64,000 nt of DNA from Malaya genurostris (lineage: Eukaryota; Arthropoda; Insecta; Diptera; Culicidae). This document shows, piece after piece, positions 46,607 to 59,500 of this stretch. The notes below the pieces were generated by a model. The model was not told the origin of the DNA. It made no database searches and saw only the letters and a list, made by a program, of their open reading frames with translations. A program made the translations under genes and the position numbers. Location of the stretch: positions 345,495,879 to 345,559,878 of the forward strand of contig NC_080571.1 of NCBI RefSeq assembly GCF_030247185.1, written 5' to 3'. The first letter of the stretch is position 1, and each line of letters begins with the position of its first letter.

Positions 46607-49600
46607 ATGGAAAGCCGCATTAGGTAAATTATTTGCTGTGCGTATGATCAAATCAAAAATTATCAAACGTTAAGGTCAAAGATCAAAATGTTTGTGGCAG
46701 AACGAAAGATTCGATCAGTGTTTTTAGGCGCTTTTATATTTAACATTTTTTTCTTTTGACCTGAGCCTGAAGATCTATTCTCACCTCACACTCACCGGAC
46801 AAAAGTGACTCAATTGTTCCAAGATCAGTCAGTATTAATGAAGTTACATTCATTGGTTGCCGATAATAAATCAATTCCTTTCAACTCAACTTCTATTCAA
46901 ACCAATCGATGAACAGTGGTGATCGACATGGATATTGAAAATGCATTCGATACCGTAGATCCCATTGTACTTTGGCCAGGCTGCAAAATCTGGGAGTCTC
47001 ATATCGTCTTTGCTGCTAATCTTAGCCCAGCATGTTAGCTTCGACATGGCACTTTGGTGCCAAACAAAAATTGTTCTGCAAATAGCAGAAACTTTACGTC
47101 TGTTTAGTGGTTCAAATTGAACTGCCGAATTTTGCATTAAGCAGCTCAATTTGAACTGCTATAAACTGATGAGACGAAACGTAAGCAAAATTCAAATCGG
47201 ACCAGTTTCAAGTCGGATGCTTCCACCAGAAGGGTTTAGTGCCAATCCAATTCAGTTTCGTGAAAATGGTTTGTTAGAAGAAACTAACCGAGATCGATTC
47301 AGGTTTCTCAAATGAAAAAAAAAGTAGTAGAAATATTGGGTGATTGTCTATTTTTAAATAGTAGTTTTCTCACTTACTCTAATGGCTTGAATTGTTTAGT
47401 CGCCATAAGACTAATAGACAACTAGTGACAGAAACCCTATTAACTTATTTTGATGGTATAGTGTAATTCAATTTAAGTAATAATATTTAAGTTTTTTTCC
47501 GAATCTAAAATCTGTTTTAATCCACCAGTGGTGTAATCATGATCAGTATAGCCAAAGTTAGGTTCGCTTGGTTATCAACTAGCAGACTAGGTTTTATAGA
47601 TTTGTGACGTGAACTGATTACCCTGAGTTTCCGGAACCGGAGGTCGAATCCGTATTAAATTCTGTAGCGTAAACACGGAGAGCCCGGCAATCACAGAATT
47701 GCAACATTGCAGCTGTTGATTTAACTAGTCTGTTATATTTTTCATAATCAGATAAGTGAAACATTTATTGTTTTTGCAAGCTGTCAATTCAAGATGAACA
47801 TAAAGGTTCTATCCGTTCTATCTAACATTTTAAAAATAATCAAGATGACGTTGGACGATTATAGTTTTGAGAATAATATAGATATAGATTAAAAATTAAT
47901 AAAATTATTAGTTAAAAGAACTAAAACGCTTATTACATTCAACTCATGTAAATTCATCCACGTTAGTTCGTTCAAGACTATCGGGGAGCGGGTCATTTCG
48001 CCGCAAAACCATTTTGCCGAAAGTCGTTTCGCCAAAAGGGCCAATTCTCCGAATGGGTAATTTTGAATACATAACATAATTTAAGAAACTGCAAACTCTG
48101 GTTATTCATCGAAAATTTGGAGATGATTTTCCTAAAATTTTAACCCTTTAACTGCCATATTGATGGAGTTAGGATGGTTTTCATTTTATTTAAATTTTTC
48201 AAAAACTCCTTTAGCAAAAAAATTGAAAAAAAAGTACAGGTGTGTAATGTCAGAGACATAACTGGATATCGTGAATACGAATAAAACTGGCACTTTTTCT
48301 TTATACTTCCGAATATCAATTAGTTGATCGATTGTGTTAATTGTGCAAGTTTTGCCGTTTTACACTACTAGAATTTGAAACGATACACCCAAACTACAGT
48401 ACAGATTAGTTACATCAAACATTCTGACACACAAATATTACAACATCACCAGTATAGTCTTTGTGTTAAAATATTGATGATTTTGGAAAGAACCTCTTAT
48501 GAAGGCGTGAGTGAACGATTTTGAACACTGTTGCGAATTTAGAACTGTGAAAATTGCAAAAAAAAACTGATCATATTATCTTAAATTTGCGCTGCACTGC
48601 TAATTTTAATTTTTGATTTACAAATCTTTATAGTTTTTCAGGTAACATTTAACATTTAGAAAGGCTGATTTTGCATAATGTTCCACATTGTTGTCCATTT
48701 CCCGTTGTATGCAAACGACCACCAACAGGATGATGTAATCGATCTTCTTCGAAGGGAAACCGGCTCTGCGACCTGAGCGTTTGAGGTTTTGTACAACGCA
48801 AAAGGTCTGCTTTCATTGACGACTGCTCCATCTGACGGCTGAAGTCCAAATGAGAGCACGACCTGAACGTTTGAGGTTTTTAACCACGCAGAAGGTGCAC
48901 TCTCCGAAGCTGCTAGTCCCACGACGTCTGCTTCCGTACAACGCACAAGAAGAAATGATCGTGTTTTGACCACGGTTCCCCTTTTATACGCAGTCAGTTG
49001 AAGATATGTGCCTGACTACCTCAAAATCGTCGTCCTTGCGCGAAAAAACCAAGCAAAAGTAAAGAGTTTTCCGCATTGTTTTCAAAGTTTGAGAAAACTT
49101 AATTTTTTAGTTGTTTGTGGTTATCTCACACTGTTCAAAATATTATCCTCAATTCCAGATCATATTTTTAATGAAATGATGAAAGAATTATGTTGCTACC
49201 GTTAATACAAGTCGAGATATTCACGATAAAGTTCTGCACATTCTTCCATATGGCTAATTTTGAAAAGGCACCCCATAGTAAAGTAAGTCGTATTCACGAC
49301 AAAATCAGGAATATTTTAGGAATTATGGGAAACCTTTCTAAATTTTTCAAAATGTATTTCATGTAAAAAAAATGTTCAAAATGTTCGAATTTTTTTAATC
49401 TCACTTACAATTTTGGTACCACTCTAGGTTTTACATAAAAAAAATCATTTATGAGTACATTACTATGTATTTTTTCAGATTTTTAAAAAATGTGGACTGG
49501 TATAATGTCAGACTTAAAAATATATACGGAAAACCATGCGTCCCCATCAGATTGTCATCATCCGATGGAGACGCATGATATTTAGTTCTAAACTCGTATA

Positions 49601-52600
49601 TCATTTTGAAAAATTCTGAAAAAAATCAGAAAGGTTTCCCATAATTCCTAAAATATTTCTGATTTTAAAGAGGTTTTTGAAAAATTACCCTTACTCCACC
49701 AATATGGCAATTAAAGGGTTAAAATTTTGGAAAAATCATCTCTAATATAAACCCTTTCAAACAGCGTATATCATTTTTTTTTGTTTGGGGGCAGTTTTTA
49801 TATGCAAACCCCGGCTACACCCTTTTACCCAATCGGATTCAGAAAAACAATTAATATTCTAGTTGTATTGCGATCGCGTGTCGTTCCGTGTAATGAACAA
49901 AAGTTTTTAGAAATCGGCTCTGCCATCTTGGAGAAATCGTGAGTTCCTGTTTGAAGTTTTTGATCTCTATTTTTGATACCTTCGGAACCGGAAACATGCA
50001 TCTCCGTAGACGATTTGTTTCGTCATCTAATAACAAGCATTGCAACAGTTGTATGTCGTTTTTCCATGGTACCATTATTATTTTTTTAATAATGGTATAT
50101 GATTTTTATTACTCATCACCCTGTGGTTCCGGAACCAAATGTCGAATCAGCATAAAATACTGCTGCAGGCTGTGGAACCGTAATAATTTTCATTTGAATC
50201 TAATGTCTTTTTCGCTTTTCGTTTTTTTTTTGTTTCGGTTACATATGTCATTCAAACCAGTTCGTCGAGTACGCAAAATTTTTGTATGTGAGAAAACTAT
50301 GCACTCTCTTTTATCCGAGATAACCGAGATTTTCAAAAACTAAGACTCAAATGAAAGGTACTATTGCAGCATGAAAATTTGCCTAAATTTGGTGTGGATT
50401 TGGCTTCCGGTTTTAGAATTACAGGATAATGAGTAGAAAATCGGCAAATTCAAAATTTTGCTTTTATAGATGAAGACGTAATGATTATCTAGTTTTCAAA
50501 AATAGTAAATAAATTCCTTTAGTGCACAGGTCTTGTAATTTGAGAACCACACAAACACACATCGGATATTCCGGTTTCCGGGATCCAATTCCGGAAATAG
50601 TAATCAAAAACTCCAAAATGGAAACTAACTAACTTTCGAGATTTCGGTTTAAAGCTCTGGTATCATTTTGAATCAAATTTAGTATATTTTTTCCCCTATT
50701 TTGCATCGTCGCTCTGAATGACAGCTCGCAATTTTTAAAAAAATTTTCCTGTAATTTCGAAACCAGAAATCCGATTTGGATGAATAGACACCTTTGATTG
50801 GAGTCAAAGTTAGAGGAAATGAAAGCTAGGCAATCTCTGAGAAACGATCTTGGTCGAGATGTTACCAAAATACTCGGCTGCTCGGCCATCCATGGAAGTT
50901 GACCATCAATGTCAACTTCCCTCTCTGAGCAGCCTAGATAGCCGTGTAGTGTCGGTAGCGGTTTCCCAACTGCTAAGAATAACGCTACGGTCCACCTGTA
51001 CCGGTGGTATAAGTCCACCAAACAGGTAAGCCGTGTGGCATCCGGCGGAATTATTTTCTACCAAGAATTGATCCACTGGTTTCCTGTTCCATGTCGCAAA
51101 AGGCCACAAATATAGGAACTCCTAAGTCAAGGCGTATTTCCGTGCCGAGGACTGAATGGCTGCAGGAGGTTAAACAATGCAGTCGTGAACGGAATATCTT
51201 GGGTTTTACCCTTACTAGATACACGCAATGCTTACACTCAAATAAAAATTCACGTTCGATTCACTTGAAAAATTACGTAGAATGGTTTCAAATGTCAAAT
51301 TGGATATTTTACGTGACGAAAATGAATGTTATACGAACATCCCCTAAAATGAATAGAGTCATCACATAAGGTTTACGTGAATTGACCAAACGTCAAACAA
51401 TCTACGTGAATTTCCAGTGTGAAAAACTCGATTTTGAAAATGGCGAGCAGTGGCCCTCGAAGTGTAAGTAGTGTAAATATTTACGGGAAAAGTTATTTAA
51501 TTACAATTTTTTACTCCACCGACCGGACCATTGCAGTATGAAAGTTTCCATGTGTTCAACTGGACCTAGTGCCTGCGTGAGTTCGGAAGTTTACCCGCTC
51601 CTGCCGAATGCTTCAAACAGGCCGTCGGTATGAAGCTAGAGACACTGGTACCATGTAATGCGACTTCAACCTGCATCGGTAGTGTTGTGGGAGTTCTTAG
51701 ATCTCGACTTCGGCTTCGGTTGGATGGCAGTGACAACATAAACGATTTCTGGAGGTTTGTCGATTTGAGATACCACGACGTTATTAGTTGCTTTTTAAGC
51801 CATTGGAATTATATGACAATTTTCTGAAATAAATATTTTATATTTCATGGCATTTTTCGTTTCATAGATTTATATCAAAATCTGGAATCTCCCTTTTGAC
51901 TCCAACCAATATAAAAAATAGTAGTTTTCTGCTATCTAAATTTGATATGAACTGATAAATAAATGTGATATGAACAGTACATTACATTTTACCTATGAAA
52001 CACGTAACTTTTACTGGATTATGCATTAAACAGCTTTTAAATGCCAGTCCATTAAAACCTACGTGAAAAGTAGGGTGGAAAATATTTACATAACTTTTCA
52101 CGTAACTATAATATGATTATTATTTTGAGTGTAGCAATCGACTTCTTTGTTCATCGCTTCGGCAAGCAGAGATTAGAAAGCTGAGTGTCTGTGGGTGTCC
52201 TCAAGGTGGTGTACTATCCCCACTTTTATGGAACCTAGTCGCTGATGGTTTGTTAAGGAAACTTAATAACCTTGGATTTACGACTTATGATTTTGCCGAC
52301 GATTATCATATATTGATGACCGGTATAAGCATTAACACTCTCTTTGATTTAATGCAGCAAGCCCTGCGATCTGTTGAACAATGGTGTTGTCAGGTTTGGA
52401 TTATCTGTAAATCCGGGCAAAACATCAATGGTGCTTTTCACTCATCGTAGGATAATCACAGGATCTCGTCCGTTACAGTTCTTCGGTTCAGAGGTCACTG
52501 TCTTCGATCAAGTTAAATACGTCGGAGTTATTGTTGATTCAAAACTGAATTGGTCTGCTCACATTGACTTCAGGATTAAGAGAGCTTGTATGGCTTTCGG

Positions 52601-53486
52601 CCAATGCAGACGAGCTTTTGGAAAATCATGGGGACTCAAACCCAGATGAATTCATTGGATCTACACAACTATTGTTAGACCAATTTTAGCACATGGATGT
52701 CTTGTATGGTGGCAGAAAGGAGAAGTCGCGACAGTTCAGTCAAAGCTAAATCATCTCCAAAGGATGGTCCTAATGGCGATGACAGGAGCATTCACGACAA
52801 CTCCTACTGCTGCTCTAGAGGCGCTACTGTGCATTAAACCACTACATGTGTTCCTAAAACAAGAAGCATTATCTTGTGCATACCGTCTTAAGGTTACAGG
52901 GCTTTGGAACAGTAACCCATTAGATTATGCTACCAGCTACACTCGCTAGTGGTCTCAAATGATTACCTGGGATGAGTATTTACTCGCTCCTAGTAACCTA
53001 ACTCTCACATGCAGTTTTCCTTTCAAAACATGCAATGTGAGCTATCCTCTTCGTGAGGAATGGTTGTCTGGTTGTCTGGAACGACAACTTGATGAACACA
53101 TAGTTTGTTATACGGACGGTTCTCTGTTGAATGGTCGTGCTGGTGCTGGTGTCTACTGTCGTGAAATGAGGCTGGAGCAGTCTCGTTCACTTGGTAGATA
53201 CTGTACTGTGTTCGAAGCCGAAATCTACGCGATTCTGTGTGGAATACAATCGGCACTTCAGCAAAGATCTGTGGTAAACGAATATAATTTTGTTCCGACA
53301 GTCAGGCAGCTTTAAAAGCACTCAGTTCGAATGATTCACGGTCGAATCTGGTGATCGTATGTCGAACTCAAATTGAAGACCTTAGTATCTCAAATGCTGT
53401 TTACTTCTTATGGGTACCCGGCCATTTTGGTATTACTGGAAATGAATGGGCTGATGAGTTGGCTAGAGCTCTCTCTCTCGCTCGCT

Positions 53487-53540
<54 letters not shown>

Positions 53541-56500
53541 TGTGTGTGTGCCCTATATTTTATTCAGATAGGACGAGATCTTTCATTTCTTTGATTATAC
53601 TTTGGAATCATGCTGAAATAAAATGGAAGCTAATAGTTTCTTAATTTTTTTTATGTAATTCAAATGTTTGAACTAAATTAAATAGATCAATTCCTATCAA
53701 CCCACTTAGAAAAGTTCTATAAATTTACGTCTTTATAGCTAGGACAGGCAGGGATGCCATGCCATTTTTCCAAAAATCTGTGATTAAGCCAAAAACCTGT
53801 CTGTGAAAATCTGTGCGCGGTTCCCGTACCATAATAGCTGATCAGAATCATTTTGGTGAGCAAAAAAAAACAAAAGGTCTCACTACCAAACCGCTCTGTA
53901 CTTTTTGGTGCTAAACTGTAATCGATTTAAAAAATCTGGGATTAATTTCAGAATCTGTGAAAATCTGTGATCTTTTTCAGAAATCTGTGAAGATCTGAGC
54001 CATTTTTAAAATCTGTGCATAAAATTGAAAATCTGTGAAACACAGAATAATCTGGGAACCTGGCATCCCTGAGGATAGGACCGGACAACTGGCTTCTTTC
54101 TCCAGAAAAATATGTCACTTTTTATTCCGGTTGCTCCCTGTTATAAATGGAACGACCACTGTTGCCAGTTGAGATAATTATTCATTCTGAATAGCTTCTC
54201 ACCATATACCATGCGATTATTTATCATTTGCAAATACTTAGACAAATGTTATATCAGTCAAAAATATATCTCTGTAATCGTTTTGATCAGAAGATTTTGA
54301 TTTTAAAGAAAACGTTTAGTTGACACTGTTCAATAAAATTTTTCGAAAATACATTTTTGGGTAATTAATTTTTGCAGCTTTATTCACTAAAGTATCCAAA
54401 ATATCCAATTTTAGAGAAATACTAACAATTAGAAGTATCCAAAGATTTGGTGTTATTCTCAAGTGCAACTAACATAATCAACACCACATACCACACTTCG
54501 TGATTTCAGGCTTTCTCTTTGTATCATTCAGTGATTGTATGCATTGACAGGACTTAAAAACAAATTGAACATAAATCCTATTAAAATTAATAATTTTAAA
54601 AAGATGGTCTGAAAAACAAAATATGCAATGCCAAACTACATTGTTGCCGAGGATACTGACAACATTTTTTCTACCACCCTGCAGTGATATTAATTTCAAC
54701 AACTTGTACTTTCAACCAATCACGAGCTGGTCCTAAAATGGTTCTCGAAGTTGATTAACAATTGTCAGGTACTGTCCTAGCGTTATATAGATGCACATAA
54801 AAGGATGGTCTTAATTCACTTAAATTTACAATTCAAAGCATGTAAAGAGAAATCATATCATTAACTTCACTGTCAATGTAAATAAAGTTTACATTGATAC
54901 AGACACAAATTTTTTTTATATTAATAGATGTTATATTGTGTCATCTTCGAAGAAATTACTGCATGCTTGAATTTAAATCTCATATTTTGTAAGATTAAAC
55001 ATTAGGACGTCTTCTTTAACTCTCAATTAGACTTAGCATTCTCTGCCTATTTTTATCTTTTTCCATCATATCAACCAAAATCTGTTTCAATCTACCTTGC
55101 TCATATTACTCATATTTTCCTAAATATTACGGTAGTATTTTTCAAAAAAACTGTTCATTGAATTTTGAATAGTAACATGAAAGTTTGTTCAGATATAAAC
55201 TGCAAAATGGAAAAACTCCGAGAAAAATTTTTGTTTTGAATCGTCACTGAATGATGGTATGAAATTTTTCCTGCAATTTCGAAACCGGAAGTCGGATACG
55301 AATAGAATCCAATACCAGTATTTGGATGAAATCCTTTAGACTTTTTATTTGAACCGAAGTTTGCAAAAATATGTTTGCTGGTTTCATTTCTAAGAAAATG
55401 AGAGGAGATTTCGTTTAGGAGCTCTGGTATCATTTTGAGACAAATTTAGCAGATGTTTTCCCTATTTTGCATTATCGCTCAGAACGACGGCTCGCAATTT
55501 TTATAACATTTACCCTGTAATTCAGAAATCCGTGTCCGAGTTTTGTAATCAATGTTTTTATCCGGTTTTTGCATTCCAAAATAAATAAACATGTTTTCCA
55601 AACTAATTAGCACTTATCCAATTTTTGTATTCCGCAGCTTTTTTAAATGCTATGCTAAATAGCATTTAGAAAAAGCTGCTGCCTAAATATTCGAAACTAG
55701 TTTGAGCAACGATTTTTACAATAGTTGTGCAGTCCTTCGTCAATAGTTCCAACAACCCTATCGTCCCTTGTAGATTTGAATGACAGTAAAATTGATGATG
55801 GTAGCATTGGTATTTCCATATTTAGAAAAAAGAAAAATCAAGAAAAATGTAATGACCTCTGTGCAAACGAAAAATCAATTAAAATAGTGGTTTTTTTTCC
55901 AAGTAACGCGGTAGTTTCATTTTGTTAATATTTCTTATTATTGTGAATATATACAAAAGATTGAAGGATCCTTTCCGCAGATATCGTCACTTCCTATTAC
56001 TGCGGGTGCATCAGCAACGTTTGATGCTGCGACGAATAATTCGGTTGGTATGCGGAAAAGTCACCTGTCACCGAAGACGGTAATGCGGGCGTAGTTGTTT
56101 CAACTGGTTGAGTTACACCGGTAGTATCGGAAGCGGTCATTTCACCGCGCAACTGGTGCTTCTTTTCATGAGTTAACATGTTGTACTTATTGTTAAATTT
56201 CCGATTACATATGCTACACTCAAATGGCATCAAGTCGGTATGAATAATCGAATGCTGCCGTAAATATCCCTGTGTGGTGAAACCTTTGCCTAGAACAGAA
56301 AACCAAAAATGTGACAAACACAACAACAATCTTTCACGAACTGGAAATACCACAAACAGCACAAATAAAATTCTTTTCTTCCGTATGTGTTTTCTGGTGC
56401 TTTTTCAAAGCTGCCTTTGGGCCCTTGATACGCTGACCGCAAATTTCACAGTCGTTGTATTCCGGTCCATCTGCTCTGTGCTGCCTTTTGATATGTTTTA

Positions 56501-59500
56501 TCAATAAATTCCGACAGTAGAAAGACAATCTACAACCTTCTGATTGGCATGTGTACGGTTTGATACCTGCGGATACGATTCAACGTTAGTCAGAGTATTT
56601 CCAATGTAGATTGAATTAGGGAACATACCTAAGTGCTGATTTTTGTGACTTTCCACCGTGTGATATTCGACCCATTCACCGCAGAAATCGCAAAGCGCTC
56701 CTCGTTTACGGGTTGGATCGGCGGCATTTTTCCGTTTTTTCCTAACTTTCCCGTCGGCTTCCTGCAGTGGCAAACTATCGTCCACGTTCGTTATTTTTAC
56801 TTTCTGGCGTTTGCGATACGGTTTTGTAACTATCCTGATTCGCTTCCTTTTCGATGTTTTCACGCACGGTTCAGTACTTGGTTCTTCATCTGAATCCATT
56901 TTATAATCTCCATCCAAATGATTATTGCTTTCGTCTGAACATTCGTCTTGGTCCGTGAAGTAACTATTGGACGTCACTTTCGTGTCGACTGTTTGAGAGT
57001 GGCTACTGCAGTCTTCCTCTTCTTCCGATGGGGAGTCCTTTATGCTTGACATTGAATGCTTACTGGTGATTTCATCCACCATTACCAGTTCAATCGATTC
57101 GGGTTTTATCTTAACTTCCTCCTCGTTCGTAACTTTATTAAACGAAGAAGCCTCATAGGCACCATCAATGATCTGTTTATGTGATTCTATGAGTGCCTTA
57201 CATCGCTCAATAATCTGAAAATTGTCTAAGGAATCCCATCCACCGTTTAGGATGAATTTTCGCTCATGTACCAACATGTTTCGTGCTTTAATACAAGTGT
57301 TTCGGAAATCATACATCATGTCCACCAGAGTCGTACAGTTCCGACAAATAAATGGATAAGCATCTCCCAAGTAAATTTTCACACCCAGTGCATTCAGAAT
57401 TTTGGTTTTCTGAGCAAATGCGATATACGACAAACTAGTGTCGGGCAGTTGTCGCAAACATATGCGGCACTGTTTTTCCAACGATCCTTTCGTTGTGTCC
57501 AAGCTAAGGGCTTCGTCCGAACCGGGAGGTCCGGAATGACCGCTGATCAACTCGTTCTTTGACACCAGCTGCAAATCCACCTGAACGCTTCGATTAGTCA
57601 GCTTACGTTTGGTAGTTTGAACAGCCACACTGGTGCCGGGAGGTTTGCTACATGTCCGATTAAAAACTGGGTCCGCTTCGAAACATTCGTCATCCAGCGG
57701 TTCCGTTTTGATATCGTCACACTCGAATGAAACGATGCTAAAAATTGGTTCTACGGGAGGATCTTCTGAAATACATTTTTATATTTAATGATTTACTGTA
57801 AAATACGCATTTACTCTTACCAGTTTCTGTATCCATATCCAAACGCTTTTTTCGCGACATTTTTGAAAAATATTCAACTCAGAACGATACAAACAGTCGT
57901 GTTTACGTACGTGATAACAAAGCGAAATCGAAATTAACCCCTGTGACTGGGCATGTATGTATGAGCGTCCAAGTGTACTATACAGTAAAGCCAAATTATT
58001 CTGTCATGTTTGCAGATGTGTTTGAACAAATAATAATAAATTTGTCAGATTTCATTAACATTTTGAAACAGAAAAACCTGTTTTAATCCACCTAGTGGTG
58101 TAATGATGCCTTTCTTATATCAATCATACTATCCTATATAATGCTGTGGTATTCGTCAAAATAATTTTCTTCGATTATTAAAACAATTACCGAACCCGGT
58201 TTGTTTTACCGTCTACTGATAAAAATTATCAATTGGAGAAGATTTGAGGTCGAGTTAATTTTTTTTTACGGTTTTTCGCCCTGTTCAGTGATGGTATAAA
58301 TTTTTTAACACACTTTACCCTATATTTCCGGATCCGGAAGTCCGATTCGGATGAAATTCAGAAATTATATACACCTAAGTTTGTGAAAATCGGTCACGCC
58401 ATCTACGAGAAAAGTTGGAACACATATTTTCACAATGGAAGTCGGATCCAAATATTATTCAGGAATTTTGTATGGGACCACAAGACCTTTCATTTAAATA
58501 TAAGTTTGTGGTTCAGCCATCTCCGAGAAAAGTTAGTGCAAAAAACACACACACACATACACAGACATTTTGGGTACTCGACGAACTGAGCCGAATGGTA
58601 TATGACACTCGGCGCTCCGGGCCTCGGTTCAAAAGTCGGTTTTCACAGTGATTGCATAACCTTTCTATATGAGAATGGCAAAAAGACTCGTTAGCATCGG
58701 GAAAATGACTTTATTTCATATCTTATCTTGAAAAATCTGAATATGATAGAAAAAATAGCACAAATCCGAAATACTGTTTTAAATAATAGAGATATATCCC
58801 ACGAATGGAGGACAGTTATTGTTTGTATTTATACAACTGGAAAACTACAGATATAGATTCGTTAGGATATCGACCAAGTTCACTAATTCAAGTGTTCCTG
58901 AATTCCATTAAGGAGAGGATAGGGTATAAATGATGGACAATATCATCATTTTTGAGAATTTTCTATTTAGAATTATCGTTCAACAATATAAATTTGAATG
59001 TTTTGCATGAGGTATTTTTGAGAACGCTTCTTATGGCGTTTTCGTTTTTAATTTGCACTGCACCGGTGCAGTGCTACACTGAGGCATTAATATACGAACA
59101 AAAATGACAATAACATAAACAGTAACCATTGACTACATTAATGATCCCATTGCACAGAGCTACACCAAACTTTTGATGATCGGTGCAGAAAAAGTGTTGC
59201 ACTGATGTAGTGCAATTGGTAAAAACGAACGGTTTCAGTGCAGCTTTCGCTACACCAGTGTAGTGCAATTAGTGACATTAAAAATCATGATTTGCGGTGT
59301 CCACTGTATCTCAGTGTAGACTAATCACAAGTGAACAAATCAAAGCAGCATACGTTTTTGTTAATTTTTTTTATTTTTTGAATTTTCGGTTGTTCAATGT
59401 GAAAACTACGATTTTTCACGGAAAAATCGCCATTCTGTAGCTATAAAACATCCCCCAAAGTAACAAACAGCGGAAAGGAAAACGTTGGGGTCTGATTTTT

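Noticed and set aside
53351..53644. Protein with a Val/Cys repeat tail
   Set aside because: The tail is translation of the GT microsatellite; only the RNase H motif before it is real.
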